In this document: piece by piece, positions 25,289-27,110 of the stretch
How positions within the stretch are numbered: position 1 is the stretch's first letter
Layout: each line of letters opens with the position of its first letter
Source of the DNA: Deinococcus frigens DSM 12807
Lineage (GTDB): Bacteria > Deinococcota > Deinococci > Deinococcales > Deinococcaceae
Assembly: GCF_000701425.1 (NCBI RefSeq)
Contig: NZ_JNIW01000050.1
Coordinates: forward strand, 1 to 27,110
Length of the DNA stretch: 27,110 nucleotides
Direction of reading: 5' to 3'
Translations under genes and position numbers: made by a program
The notes under the pieces: generated by a model
Told to the model about the DNA's origin: nothing
Seen by the model: only the letters and a program-made list of their open reading frames with translations
Databases searched by the model: none

Positions 25289-25765
25289 ATGACTCAGGTA
25301 TCAAAACGCGCCCCCTTCCTGCTCCTGGCGGTGGCTGCCGGCACCCTGCTGCCCATGCAATTTGCCGTGAACAGCGCGCTGGCGGGCGAATTGCAGTCGG
25401 TCACGCTGACGGCGGGCATCTCCTATCTGGTGGGAGCCGTGGTGTTGGGCGGCGTGCTGGCCGTGCTGCGGGTCCGGTTCAACTGGGCCCCCGCGCGCAC
25501 GGCCCCGCGCTGGGTGTGGCTGGGCGGGGTGGTGGGCAGCGCCTATGTGGTGGGCAGCGTGGTGCTGACCCGGCTGCTGGGCGCGGCCCTGGCAACCACG
25601 TTTGTGATTGCCGCGCAGGTCTTGACCGCGCTGGCGCTGGATCATTTCGGTGCGCTGGGGCTGCCACGTCGGCGCATGAACCGCACGCGAACCTTGGCCG
25701 CGCTTCTGGTGCTGGCGGCGCTGGGGCTGCGGTTGTGGGGGCTGCGGTTGTGGGGCTTGCGGTGA
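25289..25765 (+). CDS. DMT family transporter, YdcZ (DUF606) type, first subunit
   Basis: The 158-residue protein has about five membrane helices: LLLAVAAGTLLPMQFAVNSALAG, ISYLVGAVVLGGVLAVL, WLGGVVGSAYVVGSVVL, LAATTFV-like LGAALATTFVIAAQVLTALALDHFGALG and a last LAALLVLAALGLRLWGL. MQFAVNSALAGELQSVTLTAGISYLVG and LDHFGALGLPRRR are hallmarks of YdcZ, a drug/metabolite-transporter relative that works in pairs. The C-terminus is a tandem GLRLW repeat caused by a 15-bp duplication (25724-25753) just before the stop. The next gene starts inside this stop (GTGA). Confidence 0.8.
   Translation: MTQVSKRAPFLLLAVAAGTLLPMQFAVNSALAGELQSVTLTAGISYLVGAVVLGGVLAVLRVRFNWAPARTAPRWVWLGGVVGSAYVVGSVVLTRLLGAALATTFVIAAQVLTALALDHFGALGLPRRRMNRTRTLAALLVLAALGLRLWGLRLWGLR
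25724..25753 (+). repeat. 15-bp tandem duplication at a gene junction
   Basis: GGGCTGCGGTTGTGG occurs twice back to back (25724-25738 and 25739-25753), followed by a partial third copy. Being a multiple of three, it adds residues without shifting frame. It lies just upstream of the GTGA overlap between the two YdcZ genes. Confidence 0.85.
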
Positions 25766-26214
25766 GTCTGGTGGCCCTGCTGGCAACCATCGGCGCGGGC
25801 ATCGGCCTGTCGGCGGGCCTGGCCTTTAATCTGCGGCTGGCCGCCGTGCTGGGTTCGCCGCTGGTGGCCACGCTGGTCACCTTCTGGGTGGGTGCGGGGC
25901 TGCTGCTCTCGCTGTGGGCGCTGGGGCTGGACGGAACGCGGCCCACCGCCTGGCCGCTGCCGTGGACCCTGCTGGGAGGCGTACTGGGCGTCACCTACGT
26001 GACCCTGAGCCTGATCGTGGGCGCGCGGCTGGGGGCCGGAGCCAGCACCGTGGCGGTCACGCTGGGGCAGGTGCTGGGGGCGGCGGTCATCACGGGCCTG
26101 GGCTGGCTGGGACAGACCGCTCAGCCGCCTACGCTGAGCGCCTTGCTCAGTGCGGGGCTGTTGCTGGGCGCGGTGGCCCTGCTGGCCGCAGACCGCAACC
26201 GGGGGCGAGGGTGA
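25762..26214 (+). CDS. DMT family transporter, YdcZ (DUF606) type, second subunit
   Basis: The 150-residue protein is homologous in plan to its neighbour: LLATIGAGIGLSAGLAFNLRLAAVLGSPLVATLVTFWVGAGLLLSLWALG, PWTLLGGVLGVTYVTLSLIVGARLGAGASTVAVTLGQVLGAAVITGLGWLG, and a final helix TLSALLSAGLLLGAVALLAADR. It has about five membrane helices. Start GTG 25762 overlaps the stop of the first subunit; no ATG exists near the first helix. Two adjacent small subunits suggest an antiparallel heterodimer. The next gene, a MarR regulator, starts inside its stop codon. The transported compound is unknown. Confidence 0.8.
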   Translation: MSLVALLATIGAGIGLSAGLAFNLRLAAVLGSPLVATLVTFWVGAGLLLSLWALGLDGTRPTAWPLPWTLLGGVLGVTYVTLSLIVGARLGAGASTVAVTLGQVLGAAVITGLGWLGQTAQPPTLSALLSAGLLLGAVALLAADRNRGRG

Positions 26215-26705
26215 AAAGCGCGCCCACATCCGAGCTGCTGGCCCGCATCGAGCGGGACTGGCGCGCGGCCCGGCCCGAGCTGGACCCGGAGCCGATGCTG
26301 ACGGTGATCGCGGTGCAACGCACCTCGGGCTTACTTCAAGCCGAACTGGAGGCTTTTTTCGCCCGGCATGGGCTGACCCCAGCCGCCTTCGACGTGCTGG
26401 CCACCCTGCGGCGCTCGGCCCCACCGGAGGGCCTGACACTGGGCGAGCTGGCCGCCTTGATGGCGATCACACCGCCCGCCGTGACCAAACGGGTGGACGT
26501 GCTGACGGCACGGGAACTGCTGGAGCGCGTGCCGGACCCGCTGGACCGCCGCGCCATCCGGGCCAGATTGACGGCGGCGGGCCGTGAACTGGTGGACGGC
26601 CTGCTGGCCGCGCATCTTGAAAACGAGGAACGGCTGCTGGCGGATCTGAGCAGCGCCGAGCGGCAGACCCTCAGAACACTGCTGGGGCGTATCCAGTCGC
26701 GTTAA
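26211..26705 (+). CDS. MarR family transcriptional regulator
   Basis: The 164-residue protein has a MarR winged helix: LTPAAFDVLATLRRSAPPEGLTLGELAALMAITPPAVTKRVDVLTARELLERVPDPLDRRAIRARLTAAGRELVDGLL, with recognition helix ITPPAVTKRVDVL and the beta-wing PDPLDRRAIRARLT. N- and C-terminal helices for dimerisation flank it. Start GTG 26211 overlaps the preceding TGA and is preceded by the purine-rich GGGGGCGAGG. As the last gene of the operon it probably represses its own operon at the -10 inverted repeat near 25269-25281 and responds to a compound exported by the YdcZ pair. Confidence 0.88.
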   Translation: MKSAPTSELLARIERDWRAARPELDPEPMLTVIAVQRTSGLLQAELEAFFARHGLTPAAFDVLATLRRSAPPEGLTLGELAALMAITPPAVTKRVDVLTARELLERVPDPLDRRAIRARLTAAGRELVDGLLAAHLENEERLLADLSSAERQTLRTLLGRIQSR

Positions 26706-26818
26706 AGCATTTGTCCGAATGCACAGCAATATCCACCCCCTCCGTTCGGTCGAAAAAAACGGCCCTTCTGACAGATTAGGGCTTACGCGAAACTGGACAA
26801 ATTTGAGATTCTGAGCTG

Positions 26819-27110
26819 ATGGGAAGACCTCGAAAAGTCAGTCGGCAACGGTACTGCGAGTTTTTGGCTGCCACACAGATCAACCGAACGCAAACCTATT
26901 TTGCCGATCACATCGACGATTTTGCTCATGACGCAGTTCAGCGGTACTTGCAAGGAGATCGCCTGACGGCAGCGGAGCTGTGGACGCAGGTGCGCCCACA
27001 CGTCCAATTCAGCGACAGGGGCTATGTCATCTTCGATGACAGCGTCATGGACAAGAACCATTCACGACGCATGGCATTGGTTCGCAAACAGTGGAGCGGC
27101 AACGAAAAAA
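26819..27110 (+). mobile_element. Transposase gene, 5' part only (IS701/IS4-like DDE)
   Basis: From ATG 26819 the frame stays open to the window edge (97 codons) and begins MGRPRKVSRQRYCEFLAATQ. YVIFDDSVMDKNHSRRMALVRKQWSGNEK is the first catalytic block of IS701/IS4-type DDE transposases, with the first Asp of the DDE triad. The preceding 113 bp (26706-26818) include CTGGACAAATTT, which may be the inner part of the IS terminal repeat, and weak hairpins (GCATT / AATGC at 26707-26722). The IS is cut by the end of the window, so completeness cannot be judged. Confidence 0.8.

Noticed and set aside
26707..26762. Terminator after the MarR gene (GCATT/AATGC hairpin, or CCGTT/AACGG with an A run)
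   Set aside because: The first stem is only 5 bp with no T run. In the second, the A run is inside the loop on the plus strand and so in the wrong place for termination.

Overview
This 27.1 kb high-GC window looks chromosomal and comes from a Deinococcus-like bacterium. Three things point that way. The gene families fit: a Tat-type ferritin-like lipoprotein, SufU, DUF2231, a PaaI/MenI-type thioesterase, and IS4/IS701-type transposases. Start codons are often GTG or TTG and overlap the previous stop. Many genes carry a TANNNT hexamer 5-7 nt before the start codon with no Shine-Dalgarno, the leaderless-promoter architecture known from Deinococcus. The assignment is inference; no marker gene settles the species.

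Left part (1-6771): the 3' end of a transposase gene runs into the stump of a DinB-family gene. A tightly overlapping operon follows: histidine phosphatase, TrmH-type RNA methyltransferase and alpha/beta hydrolase. A 14-bp perfect hairpin separates it from a tRNA-Leu(CAG) on the minus strand with its own strong promoter. Next come a minus-strand ferritin-like Tat lipoprotein and an MFS transporter divergent from a LacI-family regulator, whose shared intergenic region holds two copies of a 26-bp spaced repeat.

Middle (6772-15232): a GGDEF diguanylate cyclase gene with an in-frame TAG near its 5' end; a minus-strand pair M20 amidohydrolase-SufU; a small helical protein; a stand-alone Lrp/AsnC effector domain divergent from a fused AhbA-AhbB-like protein (siroheme decarboxylase family, easily mistaken for an Lrp regulator); a COG0523 GTPase; a DUF2231 membrane protein; a hotdog thioesterase; and a secreted TolB-like beta-propeller protein.

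Right part (15233-27110): leuA preceded by what looks like a complete transcription attenuator, with a 14-codon leader peptide containing Leu-Leu-Leu-Ile, alternative pairings and a UUCG-loop terminator. Then a large one-protein restriction-modification-like enzyme (PD-(D/E)XK-like N-terminus plus N6-adenine methyltransferase plus a type ISP-like C-terminus), overlapped by an ABM-fold monooxygenase gene and a small COG4551-type phosphatase. On the minus strand lie a four-helix membrane protein, purU, and a TelA/uridine-kinase-like pair. On the plus strand lie a GNAT pseudogene with three in-frame stops and a YdcZ-YdcZ-MarR operon. The window ends in the 5' part of another transposase gene.

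The most notable items are the leu leader attenuator, the helicase-less type ISP-like enzyme, the fused AhbAB-like protein, the repeat pair between the MFS and LacI genes, and four genes in visible decay (dinB stump, GGDEF nonsense, GNAT, IS ends). No CRISPR array, prophage or rRNA gene was seen.
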